Below are positions 15,912 to 25,087 of a stretch of DNA of 37,895 bases, one piece after another; position 1 is the first letter of the stretch, and every line of letters starts with the position of its first letter. This DNA comes from Chryseobacterium sp. (GTDB lineage: Bacteria > Bacteroidota > Bacteroidia > Flavobacteriales > Weeksellaceae): contig QFQW01000032.1 in assembly GCA_003248755.1 (NCBI GenBank), positions 1 through 37,895 of the forward strand, written 5' to 3'. The notes under the pieces were generated by a model. That model ran no database searches. It was not told the origin of the DNA and saw only the letters and a list, made by a program, of their open reading frames with translations. A program made the position numbers and the translations under genes.

Positions 15912-17042
15912 TTAAGAAATCCTGTTATTAATGTTGTTATTGATTTTTTTCGATTTTTTGACTAATAAATAAGATAAAATTAAACCTGATAAAACTAAAA
16001 TACCAAGAAGAACATAAATGATAATCACATATTTTTTTTGTTCTGACTCGAAAGTTTTCTGCTTGAATTCATTTCTTTTTTGAATCAGTTCATTCATAGA
16101 TTTTACATCTTCCAATGCAAATTTGGATTGGGTAGAATCGAATAATTTTTGGTATTTCTGATGATTTTCAAAGTCATTCAGCTCGATGAAATTTTCTGCC
16201 AAGAGTTTGTAAATCCTGCTTTCCATTTCGATTTGCTGGGCTTCTTTCGAAAGAGGAAGTGCGGATAGCAACATTTCATTAGAACTATCAAAATCCTTTC
16301 TGTAATTTTTGATTTCGGACAATCCAATCAGTGCATTACACTCCAGAGATTTTGCACCATTTTTTCTGGCATCGGCCAATCCATTTTCAAAACTGACCTG
16401 CGCAGAGTCTTTATTGATATTGAGGTAGCAATAAGCTTTCTGGTTGTAAGCCTGTCCGAGATTGGCTTTTGCAAATCCATTGTCTTTATCTTTTTTGAAC
16501 TCGTTAATCGCTTTGTCAAAATGCTTAATCGCATAACCGCAATCCAGACTTCTTTTGTACAGAAACCCTTTCAGGAGATTGATATTTCCAATCAGATATT
16601 TTTTAGATTTAGGCAGAGAAATGGTTTGCGACAATTTATCCGCTTTGTCGAGATAATGCCAGGCTTCATCGCGCATTTCTATCCGAATGTATTGATTTCC
16701 AATGAGTCCCAAAGTCCTGATTTGGTTGGCAATATCTTTGGTTTGTTCAGATAATTCGTTGGCTTTCAAAGCAAATTCAATGGATTTTTGATAATCATTC
16801 AAACCCGAATAACCGTTGGAAATCAAGATATAAGACGAGATTTTGTAAGAAGATTCAATGTTTTTTTTCTTCAAAATGTCCTTTCCAATCTCAATAGTCT
16901 TCTGTGGATTTTTGAAGATAAAAGAATTGGCAGTGCCAATCAGACTATCAATTTCTTTATTGCCTTCCTGAGCACAAACCAAACTTGTTGAAACGGATAA
17001 AATCATCACCAAAAAAATTCTCAATGCTATCATCTTATTCAT
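15912..17042 (-). CDS. TPR-repeat, single-TM protein without DNA-binding domain
   Basis: Protein of 376 aa with signal peptide (to about SLVCAQ, residue 25), TPR-like helices across about 50-310 (for example NGYSGLNDYQKSIEFALKANELS and GQAYNQKAYCYLNINKDSAQ), a short helical stretch, then one TM helix (about 338-361). It ends in a tail of about 15 polar residues, KKSKKINNNINNRIS. The layout matches the N-terminal three-quarters of the upstream protein, but the AraC-type domain is absent, and I saw no remnant of one before the ELWxxDGT gene. It starts inside the upstream gene (8-bp overlap), so the two are cotranslated. A signal-sensing partner or a degenerate paralogue are both possible. An alternative start is the ATG at 17033. 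Confidence 0.75.
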   Translation of the reverse strand: MNKMIALRIFLVMILSVSTSLVCAQEGNKEIDSLIGTANSFIFKNPQKTIEIGKDILKKKNIESSYKISSYILISNGYSGLNDYQKSIEFALKANELSEQTKDIANQIRTLGLIGNQYIRIEMRDEAWHYLDKADKLSQTISLPKSKKYLIGNINLLKGFLYKRSLDCGYAIKHFDKAINEFKKDKDNGFAKANLGQAYNQKAYCYLNINKDSAQVSFENGLADARKNGAKSLECNALIGLSEIKNYRKDFDSSNEMLLSALPLSKEAQQIEMESRIYKLLAENFIELNDFENHQKYQKLFDSTQSKFALEDVKSMNELIQKRNEFKQKTFESEQKKYVIIIYVLLGILVLSGLILSYLLVKKSKKINNNINNRIS

Positions 17043-18465
17043 TTTTAATGGTTTTTATAAATGACGCAGGCGAGTGTCCTGTAACCTGCTTGAATACTGT
17101 GGAAAACAAACTATGTGAAGAAAACCCGGCTTCTTCTGCCAAATGACTGACCTTGTATTTCAAGTAAACTGGATTATTTTTTAGTTGATTGATGATGTGA
17201 TTGATTCTCAGTTCGTTGATATATGTGTGAAAGTTTTTATTCTTATAAGTATTGATGATTTCGGATAGATATTTGGTATTTGTATTTAGATTTTCAGCCA
17301 AAAGATTGAGCGAAATTGCTGGGTCAAGATAGTCATTGTTTGACTCGAATTTTTCCAGTTTTTCCAGCAAAAAACTAATGGTTTTATCAGGAATTACAAT
17401 TTTTCCGGCACTTTCCTGCGCTTTGTTTTCCGCAATGAATTTTTCTCTTTCTTCCGCTTCTTTTATTGCTTTTTCGTACTCGTTTTGTTTTTGATTTAAT
17501 CTTCGATTAATGAAATAACCAATAATCAATACAAGTAAAATGGCAATCGAAATAAAATAAATAATTCTTTTCTGTTGTTCAGATTTGGATTCTAAAATTT
17601 CATCCTGTTTCTGACTGATTTTGGTAAGAAAAAAAATTCTGGCATTTTCTTTTACAGACTTCAAAGAATCCTGCAAAGCGGTTTGAAGTTGATAGAATTC
17701 CCGATATTTTTCCTGGTCTTTGGATTCGTAATTGTTGATTGCCAATTGATAAATCTCCTCTCGCAACCAAACATCCTGAACTTTTTTATTAATTGGCTCC
17801 AAAGATTCGAGATAGTCAACATTCTTATCGGATTCTTTTCCTGAAGATGGAATTTTAGCCTTTGCATAAAAATAATAAGGTGTGTCATTCTGAATTTTAT
17901 GTGAGAAATATTGTGCTGAATCCAACTTTCCAAGATTAGAGTAGGAAAGCGCGTAATAGAAATTGCTAAGTTCCGGAAAAGATTTATTTTTTTGCTTTTC
18001 GAATAACTTTAAATTCTTAATAGTCTGATTCCAATTAGAATTTGAATAAGATTTTATGGCTTTTTCGTAATAATTCTGAGTGATTTCCTTTTCATCTTTG
18101 ATAAGATATAATTGAGAAAATTCAATTCCCAATTCATCACAAAGTCTTGCTAAAAGAAAATTGATTTGAGATTCATTTTCCGGACGACTGGATTTTTTTG
18201 AAAGTTCCAGGCATTGAAACAATTTTTCAGCCGCTGTATTATAATCGCCTCTTAACAAATTACTTTCAGTTAGCAAAAGCAGCGCTTTAATTTTGTCATT
18301 ATTATCCGAACTATTTTTGAAAAGAAATCCTGAAATAACAGCAGATTCCGAAGGTTTTTTATAAAGTAAATTTTTAGATTCGAGGAACAAAGTTTCTGCA
18401 TCTCGACTATTTTGTGCTTTGATGATTGTACCGAATACGAGAAAAAATGCTAAAATTAATTTCAA
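17035..18465 (-). CDS. Membrane-bound TPR regulator with C-terminal AraC-type HTH
   Basis: Protein of 476 aa. An N-terminal signal/anchor sequence (KLILAFFLVFGTIIKAQ) precedes TPR-like helices to about residue 290, a TM helix (301-319), a charged linker of coiled-coil type (325-350), then an AraC double helix-turn-helix (about 375-472: LLAENLNTNTKYLSEIINTYK, HLAEEAGFSSHSLFSTVFKQVTGHSPASFI). The sensor faces the periplasm and the DNA-binding domain the cytoplasm. The frame opens with a TTG at 18465; no ATG is available in frame before the signal sequence. It overlaps the downstream TPR gene by 8 bp. Target genes are unknown. Such membrane-linked AraC regulators are widespread in Flavobacteriia. 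Confidence 0.85.
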   Translation of the reverse strand: MKLILAFFLVFGTIIKAQNSRDAETLFLESKNLLYKKPSESAVISGFLFKNSSDNNDKIKALLLLTESNLLRGDYNTAAEKLFQCLELSKKSSRPENESQINFLLARLCDELGIEFSQLYLIKDEKEITQNYYEKAIKSYSNSNWNQTIKNLKLFEKQKNKSFPELSNFYYALSYSNLGKLDSAQYFSHKIQNDTPYYFYAKAKIPSSGKESDKNVDYLESLEPINKKVQDVWLREEIYQLAINNYESKDQEKYREFYQLQTALQDSLKSVKENARIFFLTKISQKQDEILESKSEQQKRIIYFISIAILLVLIIGYFINRRLNQKQNEYEKAIKEAEEREKFIAENKAQESAGKIVIPDKTISFLLEKLEKFESNNDYLDPAISLNLLAENLNTNTKYLSEIINTYKNKNFHTYINELRINHIINQLKNNPVYLKYKVSHLAEEAGFSSHSLFSTVFKQVTGHSPASFIKTIKNE

Positions 18466-18565
18466 AATGAAATAGGCCTGATTGCTTATAAACCAGTAAA
18501 TTTATGTAAATATTTTTTCAAAAAAATACCTTTTATATTCTGAATATTGAATATGTCACAAAAAA

Positions 18566-18593
18566 ATGCTCCCAGAAAAATTTCTGAGAGCAT
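18566..18593 (-). terminator. Terminator of the RND efflux operon
   Basis: Stem ATGCTCCCAGAAA / TTTCTGAGAGCAT with one mismatch and a 2-base centre, then TTTTTTT on the minus strand. It lies 26 bases past the stop of the outer-membrane factor. Confidence 0.85.
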
Positions 18594-18618
18594 CGCGTAT
18601 AGAGAGAATAATGAATGT

Positions 18619-20064
18619 TTATTTCCAACCGCCACCTAAGCTTTTGTAGATGTTGACAACTGTGCTTAGCTGCCTTTCTTTAGCTTCGATGAGTTCCATT
18701 TTGGCGTCCAAGGCATCACGCTGATTCATCAGGACTTCCAGATAATCCGCTCTCATATTTCTGAATAATTGATTGGCAATATCGATTCCTTGGTCAAGCG
18801 CCTGAACTTCCTGAGATTTCATTTCGTAATATTTATCGAGGTTTTTAATAGCTGACATTTGATTGGTAATATCAAGATAAGCACTTAGAATTGTTTTGTC
18901 ATACTCATACAAAGCCTGGATTTGTCTTGCATCAGCTGATTTGAACTGCGCTTGAATAGCACTTTTGTTAATAAGCGGACCAGCCAATTCTCCAACCAGA
19001 CTGTAAGCAATCGATTCCGGCATTTTCACAAGATAATTGGGCTTAAAAGCTTCTAAACCTAGCGCTGCATTAATTTCCAGACTTGGATAGAATTCTTTTC
19101 TTGCCGCTTCTACATCCAGTTTTGCAGATTGCAATTCCAATTCAGCCTGTTTGATGTCGGGACGATTTGCCAATAACTGAGACGGAATCCCTGTGTAAAC
19201 CGTCTGCGGAACAATCGTCATAAAGCTTTCTTTGGTTCTCACAATCGGTTGCGGATAACGACCTAATAAAGCATTGATTTGATTTTCCTTTTCCGTGATT
19301 TGTTGTTTAAGGTCATATTCAGTTGCATTGGACTTTGCCAACTCAGCCTCGAATTTTTTCACAGCCAACTCCGTTGCAGCCATTGCCTGCTTTTGGATTT
19401 TTGCTACTTCAAGAGCTTTTTTCTGCAAATCCATATACTGATGGATGATATCCAATTGATTGTCCAGCGACAATAATTCGTAATAATTATCAGCTACTTC
19501 TGCAATCAAACTTGAAAGAACAAAATTCTTTCCTTCAACTGTAGACAGATAATGTGCAACAGCAGCTTGTTTTTCGGTTCTCAATTTATGCCAGATATCA
19601 ACTTCCCAGTTGGCAACTAAACCGCCTTCAAAATTTCCTAAATTCTCAGGAACTTCTTTTCCATCGGTTATATCAGTTGAAGCATCACCAGCTCCTGTGC
19701 TTGTGTAGCGGCCAACTTTTTCTATTCCGGCTCCTAATCTTGCTGCAACCGTTGGACTTAGCTTTCCGTTCTTGTACATCACATCGCTTTTCGCAATTTC
19801 GATTTGCTGAAGCGTAATCATTAATTCCTGATTATTTTTCAAAGCTTCATCAATCAGATTCACAAGATTCGGGTCTGTGAAAAACTCTTTCCAAGGCGTG
19901 ATTCCGGAATTATTTTCCGAAGCAGTCTGATTCTCAAAATTCTGAGGAATGGTTTCTTTTACTCTATCCTGAATTTTGGTCGCCATTGGTGCTTTACATC
20001 CAATCAATGCTAATGAAATGAATGCTCCAGCTATTATATTTTTATTTATCTTCAAATTTTCCAT
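18619..20064 (-). CDS. RND efflux outer-membrane lipoprotein (OprM/NodT type)
   Basis: Outer-membrane channel of a tripartite pump, 481 aa. Lipoprotein signal with lipobox ALIGC (Cys23), then the two TolC-type domains: TPWKEFFTDPNLVNLIDEALKNNQEL (about 56-81) and the long helices, with the NRPDIKQAELELQSAKLDVEAARKEFYPSLEI block near residue 300 that marks the family. The ATG at 20064 lies inside the last codons of the pump gene (23-bp overlap), consistent with translational coupling. It is the third gene of the adaptor-pump-channel operon. Typical length and no missing parts. Confidence 0.93.
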   Translation of the reverse strand: MENLKINKNIIAGAFISLALIGCKAPMATKIQDRVKETIPQNFENQTASENNSGITPWKEFFTDPNLVNLIDEALKNNQELMITLQQIEIAKSDVMYKNGKLSPTVAARLGAGIEKVGRYTSTGAGDASTDITDGKEVPENLGNFEGGLVANWEVDIWHKLRTEKQAAVAHYLSTVEGKNFVLSSLIAEVADNYYELLSLDNQLDIIHQYMDLQKKALEVAKIQKQAMAATELAVKKFEAELAKSNATEYDLKQQITEKENQINALLGRYPQPIVRTKESFMTIVPQTVYTGIPSQLLANRPDIKQAELELQSAKLDVEAARKEFYPSLEINAALGLEAFKPNYLVKMPESIAYSLVGELAGPLINKSAIQAQFKSADARQIQALYEYDKTILSAYLDITNQMSAIKNLDKYYEMKSQEVQALDQGIDIANQLFRNMRADYLEVLMNQRDALDAKMELIEAKERQLSTVVNIYKSLGGGWK

Positions 20065-23000
20065 CGTGTTGGTAAGGTTCAGTGTTTTCTGTTAAAGGAT
20101 TTTCTTCTTCATAGTAAGTCAGTTTTGACTTAGCAGCAATGTTGGCAAAAATGTAATACAATCCAGGAATTATCATCAATCCGAAAATAGTTCCGATGAG
20201 CATTCCTCCTGCAGCCGCAGTTCCGATGGTTCTGTTACCAACGGCTCCAGGTCCGGTTGCTAAAGCTAATGGAATCAATCCAGCAATAAATGCGAATGAT
20301 GTCATCAAAATTGGACGGAATCTCAACGATGCACCTTGTAATGCGGCTTCTTTTGTTGATAATCCTTCTTCTGCTTTTTTCTGGACAGCAAATTCGACAA
20401 TCAGCACGGCGTTCTTCCCGAGTAATCCGATAAGCATTACCATTGCAACCTGTGCATAAATGTTATTTTCCAAACCTAAAAGTGATAAGCATAGAAACGC
20501 TCCGAAAATCCCTGTCGGTAAAGACAAAATAATTGGTAATGGAAGTATGAAACTTTCATACTGAGCAGAAAGAATCAAATACACGAATCCAAGACAAACC
20601 AAGAAAATATAAATAGCTTCGTTACCTCTGGAAACTTCGTCTTTAGAAATCCCAGCCCAGTCGATTCCGAAACCTCTAGGCAAAGTTTTATCAGCAACTT
20701 CCTGAATGGCTTTAATTGCGTCTCCTGAACTATATCCGGGAGCTGGCGTTCCACTAACTTCGGAAGAGTTATACATATTATGTCTCGTGATTTCTGACAA
20801 TCCATACACTTTTTCAAGATGCATAAAATCTGAATAAGGAACCATTTGGTCTTTATCATTTTTGACATATAATTTTAATAAATCACTTGGCAACGCACGA
20901 TATTGCGGACCGGCCTGAACAATCACTTTATAAGGTCTGTCGAATCGGATGAAACTTGTTTCGTAATTGGAACCAATCAATGTTGAAAGATTATCCATTG
21001 CTTTTTCGATTGTTACACCTTTTTGTTCTGCTAAATCATTATCAACTTTCAACATATATTGAGGGAAACTTGCAGAATAGAATGTGAAAGCAGAACCCAA
21101 TTCCGGACGTTTTTTCAGTTCTTTTACAAAATCATTGCTGACTTGTTCCATTTTGTGATAATCACCACTTCCGGCTTTATCCAAAAGTCTTAATTCAAAA
21201 CCTCCTGCCGCACCATAACCGGGAATTGATGGTGGTTGGAAGAATTCGATATTTGCACCAGGAATTTCTTTGGCTTTTTGTTCCAATTGCTCGATGATTT
21301 CTGTGGCCGATTCTTTTCTTTCGTCCCAATTTTTCAAGTTAATTAAACAAGTTCCGGAGTTAGAACCTGTTCCTTCTGTCAAAATCTCATAACCGGCCAA
21401 AGATGCAACGGACGAAACACCATCAATATCTTCAGAAGCTTTCTGAAGCTGTAATGCAATTTGATTTGTTCTTTCCAAAGTTGAACCCGGAGGCGTTTGA
21501 ATAATCGCATAAATCATTCCTTGGTCTTCACTTGGAATGAATCCTGAAGGTAATTTGTTACTCAAGAAAAATATTCCGATACAGAAAAGAACCAACAAAG
21601 GAAGGGTTACCATTTTTCTTGTAACAACTTTAGTCAATAAGTTGTGGTATTTTCCTGCTCCAACTGTAAACAGATTATTGAACCCGTCCAAAAATCTGGT
21701 AATTGGTGTTTTCTTTTTCTCTTTTCCGTGATTGTTTCTCAAAATCAAAGCACACAATGCCGGTGTCAATGTCAATGCGACAACTCCTGATAAAATAATC
21801 GATGACACCATTGTAATCGAAAACTGGCGGTAGAAAACCCCAACCGGACCGGACATGAACGCAACCGGAATGAAAACTGATGCCATTACCAAAGTGATGG
21901 CGATAATTGCCCCGCTAATCTCGTGCATTGCTTCTTCTGTTGCCTTGAGTGGCGACAGATGTTTCTCTTCCATCTTGGCGTGGACCGCTTCTATCACAAC
22001 AATTGCATCATCGACAACAATCCCGATGGCCATTACCAAAGCAAAGAGTGAAATCAAATTCAGTGTAATTCCAAAGGCTGACATCACAGCAAATGTTCCT
22101 ATCAAAGAAACCGGAACGGCAATTGTCGGAATCAAGGTAGAACGCCAGTCTCCCAAGAACAGGAAAACTACTATTGCTACTAATATAAATGCTTCGAATA
22201 AAGTATGAACTACTTTTTCAATAGAGGCGTCCAGGAATCTGGAAACGTCATAACTGATTTCATAATGCATTCCCTTTGGAAATGTTTTCTGCAAATCAGA
22301 CATTAATATTTTTACATTCTTGATAACATCACTTGCATTAGAACCATAAGATTGTTTTAAGGTAATCGCTGCGGACGGTTTTCCGTTCAAAGTAGAGTAG
22401 ATGTCATACATGGATGAACCGAATTCGATATCAGCCACATCTTTCAGTCTTACGAATTCACCATTTGGATTGGCTTTCAGAATGATATTACCATAATCTT
22501 TCTCGTTATTGAAACGTCCCGGATATTTCAAAATGTATTCAAATGACTGGGAGCGTTTCCCGGAACTTTCACCTGTTTTTCCGGGAGAAGCTTCCAAACT
22601 TTGCTCGTTCAATGATTCCATCACTTCATCTGCGGATATTCCGTAAGCCGTCATTCTGTCGGGCTTCAGCCAGATACGCATTGCATACTCACGGGTTCCA
22701 AGGATATCGGCAAAACCAACACCGCTTACCCTTTTCAACTCAGAAATCAGGTTGATGTCTGCATAGTTGAAGAGGAATTTCTGGTCCGCTTTCGGATTAT
22801 CGCTGTAAAGGTTGATATACATTAGCATATTCGGTTCTTCACGTGTAATTTTTACACCTTCACGAACTACCAAAGGCGGTAATTTATTAACAACAGATGA
22901 TACTCTGTTCTGAACGTTAACAGCGGCCACATTCGGGTCTGTTCCCAAATCAAAAACTACCTGGATTGAAGCCTCACCGTCATTTCCGGCATCAGAGGTC

Positions 23001-23233
23001 ATATATTTCATCCCGGGAACACCGTTTAGTCCACGTTCCAAAGGAATTACAACAGATTTAATCAGCAATTCGTTATTAGCTCCGGGATATTCTGCTGTGA
23101 TGTTCACTTTGGGTGGAGAAATGGAAGGGAATTGCGTTATAGGAAGTTTTACCAAAGATAAGATTCCCATAAATACGATGATCAAAGAGATCACGATCGA
23201 CAGAACCGGTCTGCGAATGAATTTCTTAAACAT
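20042..23233 (-). CDS. RND-family multidrug efflux pump (HAE1 type)
   Basis: Inner-membrane proton/drug antiporter of 1063 aa, AcrB-like. It starts MFKKFIRRPVLSIVISLIIVFMG with the first TM helix, followed by SISPPKVNITAEYPGAN. The proton-relay pair of helix 4 is present as Asp408 and Asp409 in GIVVDDAIVVIEAV. The second half has LPSGFIPSEDQGMIYAIIQTPPGS and the symmetric TM set near 890-1040. Family length is 1030-1060, so it is complete. It is 25 bp downstream of the adaptor gene and overlaps the outer-membrane factor by 23 bp, so all three are coexpressed. The hydrophobe/amphiphile class fits antibiotics, dyes or detergents; the real substrates cannot be read. Confidence 0.95.
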   Translation of the reverse strand: MFKKFIRRPVLSIVISLIIVFMGILSLVKLPITQFPSISPPKVNITAEYPGANNELLIKSVVIPLERGLNGVPGMKYMTSDAGNDGEASIQVVFDLGTDPNVAAVNVQNRVSSVVNKLPPLVVREGVKITREEPNMLMYINLYSDNPKADQKFLFNYADINLISELKRVSGVGFADILGTREYAMRIWLKPDRMTAYGISADEVMESLNEQSLEASPGKTGESSGKRSQSFEYILKYPGRFNNEKDYGNIILKANPNGEFVRLKDVADIEFGSSMYDIYSTLNGKPSAAITLKQSYGSNASDVIKNVKILMSDLQKTFPKGMHYEISYDVSRFLDASIEKVVHTLFEAFILVAIVVFLFLGDWRSTLIPTIAVPVSLIGTFAVMSAFGITLNLISLFALVMAIGIVVDDAIVVIEAVHAKMEEKHLSPLKATEEAMHEISGAIIAITLVMASVFIPVAFMSGPVGVFYRQFSITMVSSIILSGVVALTLTPALCALILRNNHGKEKKKTPITRFLDGFNNLFTVGAGKYHNLLTKVVTRKMVTLPLLVLFCIGIFFLSNKLPSGFIPSEDQGMIYAIIQTPPGSTLERTNQIALQLQKASEDIDGVSSVASLAGYEILTEGTGSNSGTCLINLKNWDERKESATEIIEQLEQKAKEIPGANIEFFQPPSIPGYGAAGGFELRLLDKAGSGDYHKMEQVSNDFVKELKKRPELGSAFTFYSASFPQYMLKVDNDLAEQKGVTIEKAMDNLSTLIGSNYETSFIRFDRPYKVIVQAGPQYRALPSDLLKLYVKNDKDQMVPYSDFMHLEKVYGLSEITRHNMYNSSEVSGTPAPGYSSGDAIKAIQEVADKTLPRGFGIDWAGISKDEVSRGNEAIYIFLVCLGFVYLILSAQYESFILPLPIILSLPTGIFGAFLCLSLLGLENNIYAQVAMVMLIGLLGKNAVLIVEFAVQKKAEEGLSTKEAALQGASLRFRPILMTSFAFIAGLIPLALATGPGAVGNRTIGTAAAGGMLIGTIFGLMIIPGLYYIFANIAAKSKLTYYEEENPLTENTEPYQHDGKFEDK

Positions 23234-23258
23234 AATTGTTCGTTTTTATAAGGGAGAA

Positions 23259-24344
23259 TTAATTGGCTTGTAATTTTAATGAGCTCAAGACTTTTTTCGG
23301 ATCTTGGAATTTGGTTTCCACTTTTTGATCGTCTTTCACTTTTTGCACGCCTTCTAACAGAATTTTGTCCTCAACATTAAGGCCTTCTGAAACTACATAG
23401 ATATCTGGTAATTCGTAAGAAATTTTTATGTTTTTCGATCTTGCAACGCCGTCTTTTCCAACTACAAAAACATATTTCTGATCTTGGATTTCGTAAGTTG
23501 CTTTTTGAGGAATGATCAAAGCATTTTTCAGAGGAAGCGTCATTTGGATTTTTCCTGTTTCTCCGTTTCTTAGTAACTGATTAGAATTTGGGAACTTGGC
23601 TCGGAAAGCGATATTTCCAGTTTCGTTATCGAATTCACCTTCGATGGTTTGGATAGTTCCTTTATTTGGGAAAGTTTCTCCATTGGCCATAATCAGAGAA
23701 ACCTGATTGGTCCCTCTTTCAGCAGAATGAGTCTGATAATTAAGATATTCTGGCTCGGACACATTGAAATAGGCGAAGATTCCGCCATTATCGGAAAGAC
23801 TTGTCAATAGGTCGCCTTCGTCCACCAAACTTCCTAATTTAAGAGGGAGTCTATTAATAATCCCTGAAAATGGAGCTTTTATCGTAGTGAATGATAAGTG
23901 CGTTTGTGCTAAATTTAATTCGGCTTTTGCTGCATCCAATTTAGCCTTCGCCATTCTTTTTTCATTGATGGAAACGACATTGTTATTTGCTAATGTGCTT
24001 GAGTTTTGTAGCTCGATCTCCGCTTGTGCAACTTCTGCTTTGGCTTTCAAAACATCAGCCTGATAAAGTTGAGGCATAATTCTGAATAAAACCTGTCCGG
24101 CTTGTACGTGCTGACCTTCATCAACATATATTTTTTCCAAGAATCCTTTTTCCTGGGCCCGAATCTCGATATTTCTTTCGGATCTGATCTGGGAAACAAA
24201 TTCTTTGTTGATCACAGTGTCCATTTTTACAGGAGAAGTTACTGGATAAACAACAGTTTCTTCTTTTTCTTCTTTCTTGTCTTTGCAACTTAAAATCATC
24301 AATAATGTGCTGAAAATAAGAGCAAGTGTGACTCTCTTGTTCAT
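23259..24344 (-). CDS. RND periplasmic adaptor (membrane-fusion) lipoprotein
   Basis: Adaptor that joins the pump and outer-membrane channel. A longer frame opens at 24389, but the ATG at 24344 gives a proper lipoprotein signal (MNKRVTLALIFSTLLMILSC, Cys20) and 361 aa, so I use that. Domains in order: beta-barrel/lipoyl start IEIRAQEKGFLEKIYVDEGQHVQAGQVLF (about 57-85), coiled-coil hairpin with KAKAEVAQAEIELQN and KAKLDAAKAELNLAQ (100-150), second lipoyl half IKAPFSGIINRLPLKLGSLVDEGDLLTSL (157-185), then barrel and membrane-proximal parts. It is first in the operon. No clear -7 box was found within the 221 bp upstream. Confidence 0.93.
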   Translation of the reverse strand: MNKRVTLALIFSTLLMILSCKDKKEEKEETVVYPVTSPVKMDTVINKEFVSQIRSERNIEIRAQEKGFLEKIYVDEGQHVQAGQVLFRIMPQLYQADVLKAKAEVAQAEIELQNSSTLANNNVVSINEKRMAKAKLDAAKAELNLAQTHLSFTTIKAPFSGIINRLPLKLGSLVDEGDLLTSLSDNGGIFAYFNVSEPEYLNYQTHSAERGTNQVSLIMANGETFPNKGTIQTIEGEFDNETGNIAFRAKFPNSNQLLRNGETGKIQMTLPLKNALIIPQKATYEIQDQKYVFVVGKDGVARSKNIKISYELPDIYVVSEGLNVEDKILLEGVQKVKDDQKVETKFQDPKKVLSSLKLQAN

Positions 24345-24430
24345 AATCTTATATTTTTTTAAAGGAATTAACGAACCTTGCGGTTTCATTTTAAATAAAT
24401 TTTATTTTTTTAATTGAATATTGAATGAAT

Positions 24431-24450
24431 AATCTAATAGAAGTTAGATT
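24431..24450. promoter_or_regulatory. Inverted repeat upstream of the RND operon
   Basis: AATCTAA (24431-24437) and TTAGATT (24444-24450) with a 6-bp spacer, about 87-106 bp upstream of the adaptor ATG. It may be an operator for a regulator not encoded nearby, or an RNA hairpin. The stretch 24345-24565 shows no gene. Confidence 0.35.
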
Positions 24451-24498
24451 TTAGAATTAAAATCGTAGCCAATAATTATTCGAAATGTTAATAGGGAA

Positions 24499-24557
24499 TT
24501 TTCAAAAACAACATGAATTGTTACGCTTTGGATTAAGGGGAGTTTTGTTTTTGAAAA
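24499..24557. repeat. 12-bp perfect inverted repeat behind the small membrane-protein gene
   Basis: TTTTCAAAAACA (24499-24510) and TGTTTTTGAAAA (24546-24557) are exact inverted copies 35 bp apart, 9 bases past the stop of the 125-aa gene. They could form the transcript's 3' hairpin. The stem is AT-rich and lacks a strong T-run, so a terminator is not certain. Confidence 0.45.
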
Positions 24558-24565
24558 GCTGAGGT

Positions 24566-24943
24566 TTAAATACGAATCGTACACAACAGAATAAATCTTT
24601 TGACCGGAAAAAGAATGAGTTCCGATTTGTGAAATGTTTGTGTTCTGCGTCTGAAATACAAGTGTAAAAGATAACCAAATCCGAATGTGGTTACAATTGC
24701 AATAAAATTGTAAGCAACAGGTAATTTCAGATTAGTTTCTTCGGGAGAATCCAAAGAATCATTAACCTGCTGCAAAGATGCTTTTTCCAAAGAATGATTC
24801 AGATGGTGCTTTTTTGCAAAAGAAAAAAGATGTGAAGATATATTCTGAGTTCCAAAATCTAACTGGAAATCAAGCGTCTGCTTGTTCTCTGCTGTGAACA
24901 ACAGAAAGATAAACATTAGACTATATAAAATTGCTTTTTTCAT
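24566..24943 (-). CDS. Small predicted membrane protein of unknown function
   Basis: Unrecognised protein of 125 aa. The N-terminus is a signal peptide or anchor (AILYSLMFIFLLFTAE, to about residue 19), a soluble stretch rich in His/Lys/Ser follows (KKHHLNHSLEKASLQQ), then one TM helix (about 77-97, AYNFIAIVTTFGFGYLLHLYF) with RRR directly after it, and a short hydrophobic tail. The mature part would sit between the two hydrophobic segments outside the cytoplasm, if the helix orientation follows the positive charges. It lies 221 bp upstream of the RND operon on the same strand. A role in the pump is possible only by position. A -7 box (TAAATTTG) precedes it by 10 bases. Confidence 0.55.
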   Translation of the reverse strand: MKKAILYSLMFIFLLFTAENKQTLDFQLDFGTQNISSHLFSFAKKHHLNHSLEKASLQQVNDSLDSPEETNLKLPVAYNFIAIVTTFGFGYLLHLYFRRRTQTFHKSELILFPVKRFILLCTIRI

Positions 24944-24953
24944 TTTGATACTG

Positions 24954-24961
24954 CAAATTTA
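24954..24961 (-). promoter_or_regulatory. -7 box of the 125-aa gene
   Basis: TAAATTTG on the minus strand matches TAnnTTTG. It ends 10 bases before the ATG, so the leader would be very short. Confidence 0.45.
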
Positions 24962-25087
24962 CATCGGATAATTGTTAAAATAATCTTAAAGCCTCATTTT
25001 TAAGGCATTTTTAAGTTCTGAGAATCAGGATTATAATTTTTAAAGTCATCTTTTTTTATTAATTTTAAACATTCAAAAAAATAATTG

